Source: Orbilia blumenaviensis (Eukaryota; Ascomycota; Orbiliomycetes; Orbiliales; Orbiliaceae). From it: 64,000 nucleotides of DNA. Positions 33,464-42,724 of the stretch are shown here, one piece after another. The stretch lies in assembly GCA_036872755.1 (NCBI GenBank), contig JAVHNS010000009.1:1736001-1800000 (forward strand), written 5' to 3'. The notes under the pieces are model-generated. The model was not told the origin of the DNA. It saw only the letters and a program-made list of their open reading frames with translations, and ran no database searches. Numbering within the stretch: the stretch's first letter is position 1; each line of letters starts with the position of its first letter. A program made the position numbers and the translations under genes.

Positions 33464-34064
33464 AGTATGCATACTCTTGCTCTCATTCTTTTCCATGACA
33501 AGCTACTATATATGCTGTAAGATAAACTGGATGGCGTTTGTATGTGGGTATTTATTTCCAGGTTGGATTAGCGGGCGTTGTATCATCTTTGCTATTACCC
33601 AAATCTTTTTCAAAAGCAAATTCATATACAAATTTCATATATTATAGAAGGAAATGGAGGCTATGTAAGCAGGCGCTTTAGGTACCAACATGTGCCACCG
33701 TAAACTAAAGCATGAAGGAAAGTAGAAAACATAGATGTCCGGATTTTAGGCTCGCAAAATACTACAAATATATGTGTTGACATAACCTTACATACGCTAC
33801 ATAAGCCTTGATGCTCGAAGCGTTTATGAGAGAGGAAGAGCTGGTTCTATCGAATGCATAGCCATCAACCCCCACGCCTTGTCCACAGGCTATAAAATTA
33901 ACCACCGCAAAACTAGCCCATGTGTTCCACATGAGGCTTTCGACGGGATCCGTGGATGGGCATGGCCTGCTAAGTTCCACTCCTTAAATATCCAGATATA
34001 TAATATTCTACGAGTTCTTGATAGTAGAATATTCATCAATTCAAAATATATCAAACACTCTACG
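33464..34064. other. Intergenic
   Basis: 3' flank of the ataxin-10-like gene and promoter of the secreted protein gene. The frame of the latter is open upstream to about 33880 but has no ATG before 34065. Confidence 0.4.
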
Positions 34065-36134
34065 ATGAGACCTACGATCATCTCAAATGCGGGGGCTCTA
34101 TGGCTCCTCTCCGCCCTCCCGAACCTAGTAATGGGCGACTTCGAAATGGCATTCGATAACTACGTCTACGGCGAAGGTCGAGCACCCACATACCGAGCCT
34201 ATGACGACCGAACTTGCAACCGTGTCCCTCCAGTGGGAGTCCCTGACATTTTGGTCTCCATAGCCTTAAGGTCTTCAACCCAAGGTATTCAAACAGGCTA
34301 CAATACCCGCCCACCGCCTGCCATAGCATTTTATCGGCACCTAAACCCGACAGGCCCTAGTCCCCACTGTGTGGATGATGCGTTGGTCATGGTTGCGCGA
34401 TTCTACGATGTCCCGAACACGGTGCAGTTTTTCCGCAGTCCGTTGAGTAGGATTACGCATTTCAAAGTCATTGACGATGAACAGAGTCATGCGTGGAGAG
34501 TTTGGGATGAGAATGTACCGCGTGATGATGTTAGGCCCGAATTGTGGGATCCAGACTACCCGGATGCTGATCTGGATAATAGGAGTGGGATTGTCATTTG
34601 GGCAACGGATGGGAATCGGTGGAGAAGTGAGCCTAATAATAGTATTCTGTACAGGCCTTTAAATTATGACTGGCAGGCACGAATTAGGCTTCCCGAGGAA
34701 TTAGATAGCGACAATGGGTCGTCTATAAATGACCTACCGAGTGAAGGTAGTGATATTCAGGAGATTATGGCTTTTAGGCCGGATATGTCGCCCCAGCGCC
34801 GCGGTGGGCCTGAGGATGAGGATTCTATGGGGTTTGATTTACGACGGGTGGACTCTGCCGGTTCCGCTGATGTGCCGTATGATGATCTGACTGAAGAGGA
34901 GCAAGTTGAAAGACAGCAGGAGTATCATACTGGGAGAATATTTCAAATGGCAAACCTTCAGGAACGACAGAGGCAGCGGGCGATGGAGGAGCCTATGGAC
35001 CCTGATGGTCTCTTGATGCGCGCTAGGAACGATGAGATCGATGGTGGGAATTATACACCCATCCCGCCGTCTCAAAGGAATAGAACTTACGAACAACTCC
35101 TCACAAATGGGTGGTATATCGACCCTCAGCAAGAACTTCGAGCTCGGTGGCAGGAATATATGACCATCGCGTTTTTAAGATTTAAGGAACAACATGGTCT
35201 TAACAACGATGTTTCGGTTGCAGAATTAACCCCACGACAGAGGGAGGCATTTGTGGAATTTTTGAGGTTGGATGGGACACCCATGTTCTTTGAAGAGCCG
35301 TATATAAGGACTCTACTTAACATTTATGCTCACCAGCAAATGATTGAGTCGTTTATGCCAGGCCCAGGTGGTAATGCTGGAGGAATGATAGCCAACCCCT
35401 TCCTCGTTCCTGACGGTATCAGGGGCGGCGCTATGGAAGCCGAGAACAGAGGAATAGATCCGCAGCGAGCTGCTCTTGCCCGTCTTCAAAACCGAAGAGC
35501 GGAACTACAGCGTCAAAATCAACTAGCAGGCCGCGGTGCGGGCGGAGGATTCCGTCTCAATATGGTACGAAACCCTAGGGCTATGCGACAACCGGCCGAA
35601 CTCAACGCTGCCAGAAGACTAGCGGGTGCCCAGATTGCACTGAATAATTTCGAAAATGACTTTGGCGCGAGATCGAGAATTAGACGGAATAGAGACAGGC
35701 CGCCGGCGAATAGGAATATAAACGCTGATTTAGATGGGTGGAACGATTTGGCGGATGATGAGCTGGAAGCGGAGTGGGATCTTCCTGAACCTGGTCCTGA
35801 ACCTGCTGACTTAGGCCGCATCGCGGTCCAACTTGACTCAGATGACGACGCGCCGGCCCCATTACCTCGGCCTAATCCCCTAGGACCTCTCGCAGGGTGG
35901 TTTCAAGCACTATTTCAGCCGCCTCCGCAACAGCCTCCTGTGGGGCTTCCAATCAGGTTCTGGCAGCCTCCCGCGAGCCCTTCGACTGAGGCTGAGAATG
36001 CTGGAGAGGAAGTGGAAGATCCACAGGGACCGATACCACAGCTTGAACGCTTTGATTCTTCTGGAACTGGCTCTGTAGATTCTGATATCCCGGAAGTGGA
36101 TTCGAACGATAGACCGTCGCCAGCTACGAGCTAA
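34065..36134 (+). CDS. Large secreted acidic protein, function unknown
   Basis: A single exon of 689 residues starts at the ATG of MRPTIISNAG, followed by a hydrophobic signal (ALWLLSALPNLVMG). The first 200 residues form the most ordered part, with two cysteines (DRTCNRVPP and SPHCVDDAL) that could pair, and a Trp/Asp-rich block ending RVWDENVPRDD. After that the chain is acidic with Arg/Gln-rich helical tracts (EEEQVERQQEYH, LQERQRQRAMEE, ARLQNRRAELQRQNQL) and a Pro-rich end (FQPPPQQPPVGLP). No catalytic motif or known family is recognised. Upstream in-frame codons exist but lack an ATG. Large size, secretion and low complexity suggest a cell-surface or effector-type role, but that is only inference. 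Confidence 0.72.
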   Translation: MRPTIISNAGALWLLSALPNLVMGDFEMAFDNYVYGEGRAPTYRAYDDRTCNRVPPVGVPDILVSIALRSSTQGIQTGYNTRPPPAIAFYRHLNPTGPSPHCVDDALVMVARFYDVPNTVQFFRSPLSRITHFKVIDDEQSHAWRVWDENVPRDDVRPELWDPDYPDADLDNRSGIVIWATDGNRWRSEPNNSILYRPLNYDWQARIRLPEELDSDNGSSINDLPSEGSDIQEIMAFRPDMSPQRRGGPEDEDSMGFDLRRVDSAGSADVPYDDLTEEEQVERQQEYHTGRIFQMANLQERQRQRAMEEPMDPDGLLMRARNDEIDGGNYTPIPPSQRNRTYEQLLTNGWYIDPQQELRARWQEYMTIAFLRFKEQHGLNNDVSVAELTPRQREAFVEFLRLDGTPMFFEEPYIRTLLNIYAHQQMIESFMPGPGGNAGGMIANPFLVPDGIRGGAMEAENRGIDPQRAALARLQNRRAELQRQNQLAGRGAGGGFRLNMVRNPRAMRQPAELNAARRLAGAQIALNNFENDFGARSRIRRNRDRPPANRNINADLDGWNDLADDELEAEWDLPEPGPEPADLGRIAVQLDSDDDAPAPLPRPNPLGPLAGWFQALFQPPPQQPPVGLPIRFWQPPASPSTEAENAGEEVEDPQGPIPQLERFDSSGTGSVDSDIPEVDSNDRPSPATS

Positions 36135-36550
36135 TCTTAATATCAGTTCTCGAGGCTATATTTAGATAGTGGTTTCCTGTGCAAGAGGGCTGTGAATAGT
36201 TAAATTATTGATTGTGGACTAAAGCCCAAAGAAGAGTTATAATGGAAGACCAAAGATAGTTCTCATATTTGTTACTCATATATATGACATGAATGCAAGA
36301 AAATGAGTGCATAACCCGAGGTAACAGGTACAAGAGATCGTAGAAAACAGGAACAAGAATCATCATCAAAAGTACAATAAAAGAATGTCTAAAATAAGCG
36401 CCTTGTATGAAGAAAAATCAGAAAACTCCGAATGCTATGCATGTTTTTGTCGTCCATCCTAAATCCTCTAACACTCTTAGCCTTGGGTCCAAGCGATCGA
36501 GGTAAAGCGACTATTCGTCGCCATATCACCGTTTACTAAGCTCAGCTAAT
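36135..36550. other. Intergenic between convergent genes
   Basis: 3' flanks of the secreted acidic protein and the cupredoxin; nothing else is seen. Confidence 0.4.
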
Positions 36551-37132
36551 TTAGAATCCGCTGAGTGGGTTGGGGTTTGGAAGAACGCGGGCGTTGAGGT
36601 TGCCACCAAGACCGACAATGGATGGAGAAGTGGAAGTACCACCGATCTCAGCAGCCCTGGCCTTGTACTTAGCGAGGGTGAACTCGTTGGAATCGAAGTT
36701 CTGGTTGATGACACCGCTCATACCGCTCTGGCAGTGGTTTCCAGTGGTCTGAGAGCAGTAGAACCAGATTGGATTCCTGTTTTCGATGGTGATCTGGAAG
36801 ACATTCTCGTTTTGTCCGTAGTTAGTGGGGACAAAGCCAGAGAAGAAAGCATTGGAGTCGATTGGCTGGCAAGGGTTGGCAAAGTTGGATTGAGCAACGG
36901 AGTGGTTGCGTGGGAGGAAGTGGAACTCGACAATGTCACCGGGTTCAGCGACGATGTTTTCAGGATCGAAGCGAAGACCACCGCGGCCAACGACAACGGA
37001 GTGAGTAGCGCCAGCAGGAGCAACCTGGCGGGCGTTGACTTCGTTTTTGGTTGGGGTAGGAGCTGCGGAGACAGTAGAGTAGAGAGCGGCCAAAGCAGCA
37101 GCGAAGATGGTGATAGTCTTGGAGGCGAACAT
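36551..37132 (-). CDS. Secreted cupredoxin-domain protein (extracellular serine-rich type)
   Basis: A single exon of 193 codons. The signal peptide MFASKTITIFAAALAALYST ends near VSAAP, followed by a possible propeptide ending NAR. The cupredoxin fold is shown by HSVVVGRGGLRFDPENIVAE with PGDIVEFHFLPRNHSVAQSN, and then by PIWFYCSQTTGNHCQSGMSG. The set His (NHSV), Cys (WFYC), His (NHCQ) and Met (SGM) is that of a type 1 copper centre, so copper binding is likely to be kept. Similar fungal proteins are small secreted blue-copper-like proteins, often highly expressed and sometimes infection-related. Unlike many relatives, this one lacks a long Ser-rich GPI-anchored tail, so it is probably soluble. 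A TATA-like box lies about 165 bp upstream. Confidence 0.85.
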   Translation of the reverse strand: MFASKTITIFAAALAALYSTVSAAPTPTKNEVNARQVAPAGATHSVVVGRGGLRFDPENIVAEPGDIVEFHFLPRNHSVAQSNFANPCQPIDSNAFFSGFVPTNYGQNENVFQITIENRNPIWFYCSQTTGNHCQSGMSGVINQNFDSNEFTLAKYKARAAEIGGTSTSPSIVGLGGNLNARVLPNPNPLSGF

Positions 37133-37293
37133 TTTGAAAATTTGGGTTGATCTTATAAAAAAGAACTTAGAAAGTCTAAATTAAACTAGAAAGGTAATTG
37201 AAGTGATTATTGAGGATCGAAGAAGATGCTTTTGTATTGTTGCTGATGATGATGATGATGATAAAAAAAGAGTCGACTGAGGAGCTTCATACC

Positions 37294-37306
37294 GGCCCTA
37301 TATATA
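37294..37306 (-). promoter_or_regulatory. TATA-like box of the cupredoxin gene
   Basis: GGCCCTATATATACAC on the plus strand (TATATATAGGG on the minus strand) lies about 165 bp before the ATG. A (GAT)n-rich stretch at 37242-37261 would fall in the leader. A strong TATA fits an inducible secreted protein gene; this is inference. Confidence 0.35.
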
Positions 37307-39646
37307 CACAAAAGAGATCGTGAATACTGCGACGTAGAAGGCTTCATGAATTGAGTTCAAGGCATTAAAATTGATAGAAGTCCTTTGAGCTCGAGCTTCG
37401 GTCAGCACTGCCTCCTACATGCATAGATAGTCGATTAGCTTAATCCTGTACGAATGTATGTACTACGCTTGAGTCTGCCGGGGTAATAGCTGAAGGTAAG
37501 CCTGACGTTAAGAATTCGCCCAGAAGTCACGGCAGCTCTGGGCCGGCAGGATGGGACTGAAACAAAGTAACGATCTAGTAATCAAATTTAAACATACGGG
37601 CCGAGTCATGGAATAATAACAACTGTTCCATCCATGAAAGCTTGGTTAGTAATTACAATGTGACAGGCGGAATACCCCAAGCTATCCCAAAAGAGCCTCG
37701 TAGGGCTGTAAATTTTGCTGTAAAAACCCTAACTATACAAAGCACGGGCGATAAAGAAGGAAAAGCAGCATGCTGGGCCGTCCTCTTTTGGCCTTTTGGC
37801 CTGGTTCATGAACTTCGCCTCTTTCTATTTCGAGCAGGGGCTGGTCAGCCCGCTTCCGGTTTTGGTTAGCGCGAGTACTCGATTCGGTGCTTACGCTTAC
37901 TGAATCAAACTGGGGTAGCTAAGCTTGAATCCCAACCGTCAACTCAGTCTTTTTCCAACGTTTGTGATATTAGCTACAGCAGAAAATTTTGCACTTTTAA
38001 TCGTGATAGGAATTTTAATGACCGACAGATATACAGTGTTTGTCTTGGATCATTTCAGCCCCAGACCCTAGACCCTAAGCTTACATGGAGACTACTCTCA
38101 GAATCAACTTGTACTGTGCAGTGCATAGAGTTGGCCACCAACTAGTTTCTGATGCTACTGACAACACATCCTTTAAAGGCATATTGACCTGTAATGATAA
38201 CTTAGCCGCACCTACGATATATAGACCGGATATTATTTCCGGCCGGGCTGATTATAATTGAAGAAAAAATCTCGTGTTCAAGATCTTGGAAATACTTAGC
38301 AGCTTACCATAGTCTAAAATTCCTGCATGCCATCATCAACCGGGTCAAAGCGGACGCATAGATCAGGTCTTAAGCTACGTCTACGTTATAGCCTTGACCT
38401 TGTTGGATTTCTACTCTAATGTTGTGTTGTTGACGAAAATGGATTTGTGTTACCAACTGTTGTATGACATGAATTGCTTCGCTTGAACACAAGACCAAGG
38501 CCCTGAAGCAGTAAATATAGGTAGGGTTGTTAAATTCAGACCCTATCGGATCGACGGGTTGTAGAACCATAACGAGGGCAAAGGCCAGTTATCGATAAGG
38601 TCCGCGAAGGCTTGTAATCTGATACACAGCTGCACTAGCCACATTTACGGCTGGGTAATTTGAGGCTAAACACTTTCGACGAATTTGGCTAGCTCCATTT
38701 GGCCATGACAGCATACTTCTCCACAATTGCACCACCATGAAATGCTGCCCTTGGATTGGCCATACCATCCAGATATTCTCGTCACGACTATGAAGATAAC
38801 TACCCCTCAATGATGCAAGATATTTTCAATTAATGATCAGGGAAATTAAAGTTTGGTCAAGGCTTCGTGCCATGGTCCCAACGGACGCATATGTATAAAA
38901 TGGACAGTTGGCCCGCCGGCCGTCGACAACAATCTAGACTTAATTACGATATCTCAGCTACGGCCATTGGTTACGCGAATCGATATATATCGAAGCACAA
39001 GGAAGGTAAGTGAATATCCCACGGGACCCACTTTCTGATTTTGAGGACTATTGGCATTTAGCATTTGCCCAATAGACTTTTCGTCGTCTATTTGCGCCTG
39101 TTCTGTTTTTCGCATTTTTCAACAGTGCTGGCGTAGTTTGAATTTCATTACCTTTTAGCCTTCATACGAAGGCCAAAGCCACAATATATCGAAAACCCTG
39201 TTGCTTGGAATGCGTCGCTAAACCCTTACCCCACCGACGATGGAGTTAGCGGATTCTGTTGATCGGGGCCCACTAGGCTGCTGGACCATGCGGCACTAAT
39301 TAGCTAATTATATTCCCCTTTGGTGTAGTTAAAGCGACCAAGTGTTCTCGAAAGTGGGAGTTTAGAATTCTTTTCCCATTTTGAACCTGCAAGTTTCAGC
39401 TTACCTACCACGAATGGTAGTAGCGAGGGGCATCGACAAAGCTTCATCGCTTTAGGTTTAGTCGATAGGATATGTTCTTATATGGGTCGCGTGCGCAAGA
39501 CACACCCATTCTCAGCCGCGAATAACCTTGAGTTTAATAAGCATTTTTCTACCCCACTAGCTATTGGCTTCGCAATGATATCGCTCAGATCCGATAGAGT
39601 GCTTGCCAAAAGCATCTAAATAGCCCTATAAACACCCCACGTTTAG
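37307..39646. other. Long AT-rich intergenic region
   Basis: Only short frames without coding character (for example 38589-38810 minus). No repeat pair or RNA gene is seen. Confidence 0.4.
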
Positions 39647-40218
39647 TCAAGTGGCATCTCAAAAATGTGTGCTTCTTCACAATGGGGATTTGTCTCGTGC
39701 CCAGAATCCCAAATTGATAGGAATACGTCTGCGTGACGCAATTAAAGGAATCCCTTACGGCACAATATTTCGGTTACCGCGGTATCATGAATTTAACTGG
39801 CAGGTTATTCATAATACTAGAAATAATTTGATGGGACTACCGATCAATAGCAATGGTATTTCAGAAGACGCCATCAACTATCAACTATTGACAGCCACGT
39901 TTTGGGTTGGATATGCTGAACACGTTGATCGGATGATTTTGGGGTAAAAGCAGGGCCCAGCCGATTGGATAGCCTTCCCCTCCCATGGCATTAATGAGGA
40001 GAAATATTGCTTCAACTGATGCACAGCTGCATTACTCTGTGTGTCGTCGCATAACCCCACGAAGCATCAAGCAAGTAAGATACGACGGGCCAAATCTAGA
40101 ACCGGGCCCTGAGTTACCGCCCGTGCCCTTGTCCCACTTCTCACCGTCGGTTCGGGAGAACCGAATTAACTTTATAAATAATATTGCTTGGGATACCTGG
40201 GAAACTTTCCGCAGATGA
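39647..40218 (+). CDS. Gene fragment or 5'-incomplete gene, unknown
   Basis: An open stretch 39647..39945, preceded by a possible acceptor (GTTTAG), carries a protein-like sequence (GIRLRDAIKGIPYGTIFRLP, QLLTATFWVGYAEHVDRMIL). A GTAAAAG donor and an ATGAG acceptor would join it in frame to 40001..40218, which encodes RNIASTDAQLHYSVCRRITP and ends NNIAWDTWETFRR before a TGA. No ATG opens the first part, so a 5' exon is missing or the gene is a remnant. It shows faint similarity to the exon at 51289 around the VD..I and Cys positions. Function unknown. Confidence 0.35.
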
Positions 40219-40646
40219 GGCGGTGGCGCTCGAAAACCGCGTAGAGATACAGCGATAGGAAGCAAATTTGCATCTTTTGGGGAGCTCGAGTTTGCCTGAT
40301 CGAGTCAAGCCCAGGCCCCACCTCTGCGCATCGTCCCCGGTCGATGTGCAGTACTTGAACGTGGGACGATATTTTCTAACGTTTTCGTCGCTTCAAACAC
40401 AACGGTGCATATAAAATAGTCCCGAAATATCCCTCCAAAATTCCATAATACCTCGTGCCAGATCATACAAAAGATGTCATTATAGATTCCTGCAATGAAA
40501 ATAATTTTTTAAATGGTTTGAAAAGGACGGCGTAGTTTCTCACTCTTTGTTGCATTTTGACAGGGCTTACAAATCATTGCGACATATCTGCATCCAGCAC
40601 GCCATATTGCTCCAATCTTCTTCCCGCCATTTCATCATTATCAGAC
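40219..40646. other. Promoter region of F-box gene 2
   Basis: A possible splice acceptor TTTTGACAG ends at 40565, so an upstream non-coding or coding exon of the F-box gene cannot be excluded. Confidence 0.3.
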
Positions 40647-42053
40647 ATGAAGGAAGGGAACCAACCACTATTGTCATTGACAATAGCTGGTGTTTCCAGT
40701 CCCAATAACAGTTCTGCCAGTTCTCCACCTTCTTCCTATCCTGCGCCGGCGCCGCTATCGGATTTTCTCGAACGAGTCTTCGAGTCGCCTTACCCGACTG
40801 CACAAGGGATATCCAGCTATCTCGATATTGAGGATATCATCAATCTCCGAAATACGTGCAAATTACACCAAACAAATATTCAAGAAAAAGGCAGGTGGGC
40901 CTGGCTGCTCAATCGTCTGTCAACTCGAAAAATCGACTATCCAAATCCCGATCCCAGAACGCGAAGATTGTCACTAGGGATACCCCCGAGCTCGCGAGAA
41001 GGCTATGTTGGCGGCCGAGAGTTTGTCATTATAGATGTATCGGCTGGCGACCGTGATTTTCTGAAGTTAAACTCGAGCTTGTACAACATCGGCGCGTTCG
41101 AAACCCTCACCTCATTAATTTTAGATGGCACAAACATTGATGCTGGAGACGTCGGCCATCTCCTCAGAAAACTCCAAAATGTCACCACACTTTCTCTTCG
41201 GCACTGCTGGAATGTCAACCTTCAGCTTTTGTATAAACTCTTCAAAAAGACATCTGAAGCCCATTCGGATGAAGTCAACTATTTCAATGGGATAAATCAG
41301 GAACGCACCAAATCAAAATGCCCGGCAGAGCAAATTCAGCGACTGAGAATATGGGACATAGACGGAATTCAAGTATTACTCGACGAAAGCCCAGAAAATG
41401 GGTACCGATTAGTAAGCCAGATTGGCGTCCAATTCTTCATCAGAAATTTCGAGACAGACGTTGGGAAGTGCGAAAGCACTCATCATACGATATTCATGCT
41501 GTGTGTTGGGGAGAAGGTACAATGTGGTAGCTGTAAAAAGAGGATACAGGTTGAGGTCTGTCCGAAATGCAGGCTGGAATCGTCATGCGAGATTTGCGAG
41601 ACCTATCTATGCACTGATTGTGCTAAGGATAAAAATAGGACCTCAAAATCTCAACATCCAAGTAAGTTCCAAGATACCCGCCTTGAGCCTATCAATATCG
41701 AATAATACTAGGAGAAAAAAATGATCGCTAACAAACTTTTAGCATCCACCCCAGCCCGAATCCCTGCCGAATTTACAACCACCTTATGCCGGACCTCCCA
41801 ATGTAAATGGCACGATAATAGACATTACAACCACCCGGAATGCCTCAAGCTTGAAACAGAAAGATGTTTATATTGCTCCCGGCATATCTGCCTGCTTCAA
41901 CGGCGGTCAATGAACAAATCCTTCAATTGTGAAGTTTGCAAAAAGTTTTCCTGTGGTTGTCGGCAGTTACAGCATTGCAGCAGGTGTCAGGGTTATATGT
42001 GTGACGACTGCTTATCACATCACGGGAACGGATGTCAATGGCAAAAGGGATAA
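40647..42053 (+). CDS. F-box-like protein with LRR-like middle and two C-terminal Cys-rich modules (paralogue 2)
   Basis: Exons 40647..41661 and 41743..42053, with an 81-nt phase-1 intron (GTAAGTTCC donor, TTTTAG acceptor), give 441 residues starting MKEGNQPLLS. The F-box-like part is FLERVFESPYPTAQGISSYL, DIINLRNTCK and GRWAWLL. LRR-like strands follow (LTSLILDGTNIDAGDVGHLL, VTTLSLRHCWNVNLQ) and then IQRLRIWDIDGIQVL, which aligns with paralogue 1. Cys module 1 ends exon 1: CGSCKKRIQVEVCPKC, then CEICETYLCTDC. Cys module 2 in exon 2: CKWHDNRHYNHPEC, ERCLYCSRHIC, CEVCKKFSCGC, CSRCQGYMCDDC and a final HGNGC. The frame extends slightly upstream of the ATG. The predicted role as a ubiquitin-ligase receptor rests on the F-box resemblance only. 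Confidence 0.75.
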
Positions 42054-42472
42054 CATATTCCAATCTATGACTGATTTATGGTTGAGGAAAAGCGTGTATT
42101 TAATAGAAATCATTAGCGTGGCGCTGGCCGGAGAACAAAAAAGCATAAAGATTACAGAGCATCAACCCAGTTTCAGTAATATTTTTTCGAAGATTGAGGA
42201 ATGGTGAATGGATATCGCCCGAAGAAAAACGGATTAACATGTACACAAAAGCGGCTGTTAGCCGTATCCTCAATATAAATATAAGAAGGGCTACCAAGAC
42301 TATTCTTAATATACCTTTAAGCGGCCCAGGATATAGGTTTAAGTATCCCCTTCCTCATTTTTAATTTTTCTGGTCCCGGCCTTATTGTTAATGAAATTAT
42401 ATCTGCTACTCGGTACTCTCAGATTCTAGAATCCCGGCATAGCTAGAGTTATGAGCTTCTAAACTACCACGC

Positions 42473-42724
42473 CTACGAATTAAGGTTAAGAGCAGCCATG
42501 CCTTCAAAACAGGATTGCATGTCGTCCTTGTTGCAAATGCAAATAGAAATCCCTCCTTTAGCAGCTGCCTTACCAAAAGGGCACCTGCAACAATATGATA
42601 CTGGTTGTTCCGCAGTTATAACTCCGCACGGGAAGCTGCCAGCCGTGCGATCTTCCTTGCAAGAGGCCATCTCCTCACATTTGGCTCCACAGCTCTCGCA
42701 CGATTTCAGAATCTGTAGACACAT
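42473..42724 (-). CDS. Small Met-Cys cysteine-rich protein
   Basis: A single exon of 83 codons from ATG 42724, with 12 cysteines: MCLQILKSCESCGAKC, then EMASCKED, SFPCG, SYCCRCPFG, ISICICN and MQSCFEG. No signal peptide is present, so it is probably cytosolic and the paired cysteines probably bind zinc. It is one of four small Met-Cys proteins between 42 and 51 kb, all on the minus strand. No function is known. It converges with F-box gene 2 (stops about 420 bp apart). Confidence 0.5.
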   Translation of the reverse strand: MCLQILKSCESCGAKCEEMASCKEDRTAGSFPCGVITAEQPVSYCCRCPFGKAAAKGGISICICNKDDMQSCFEGMAALNLNS

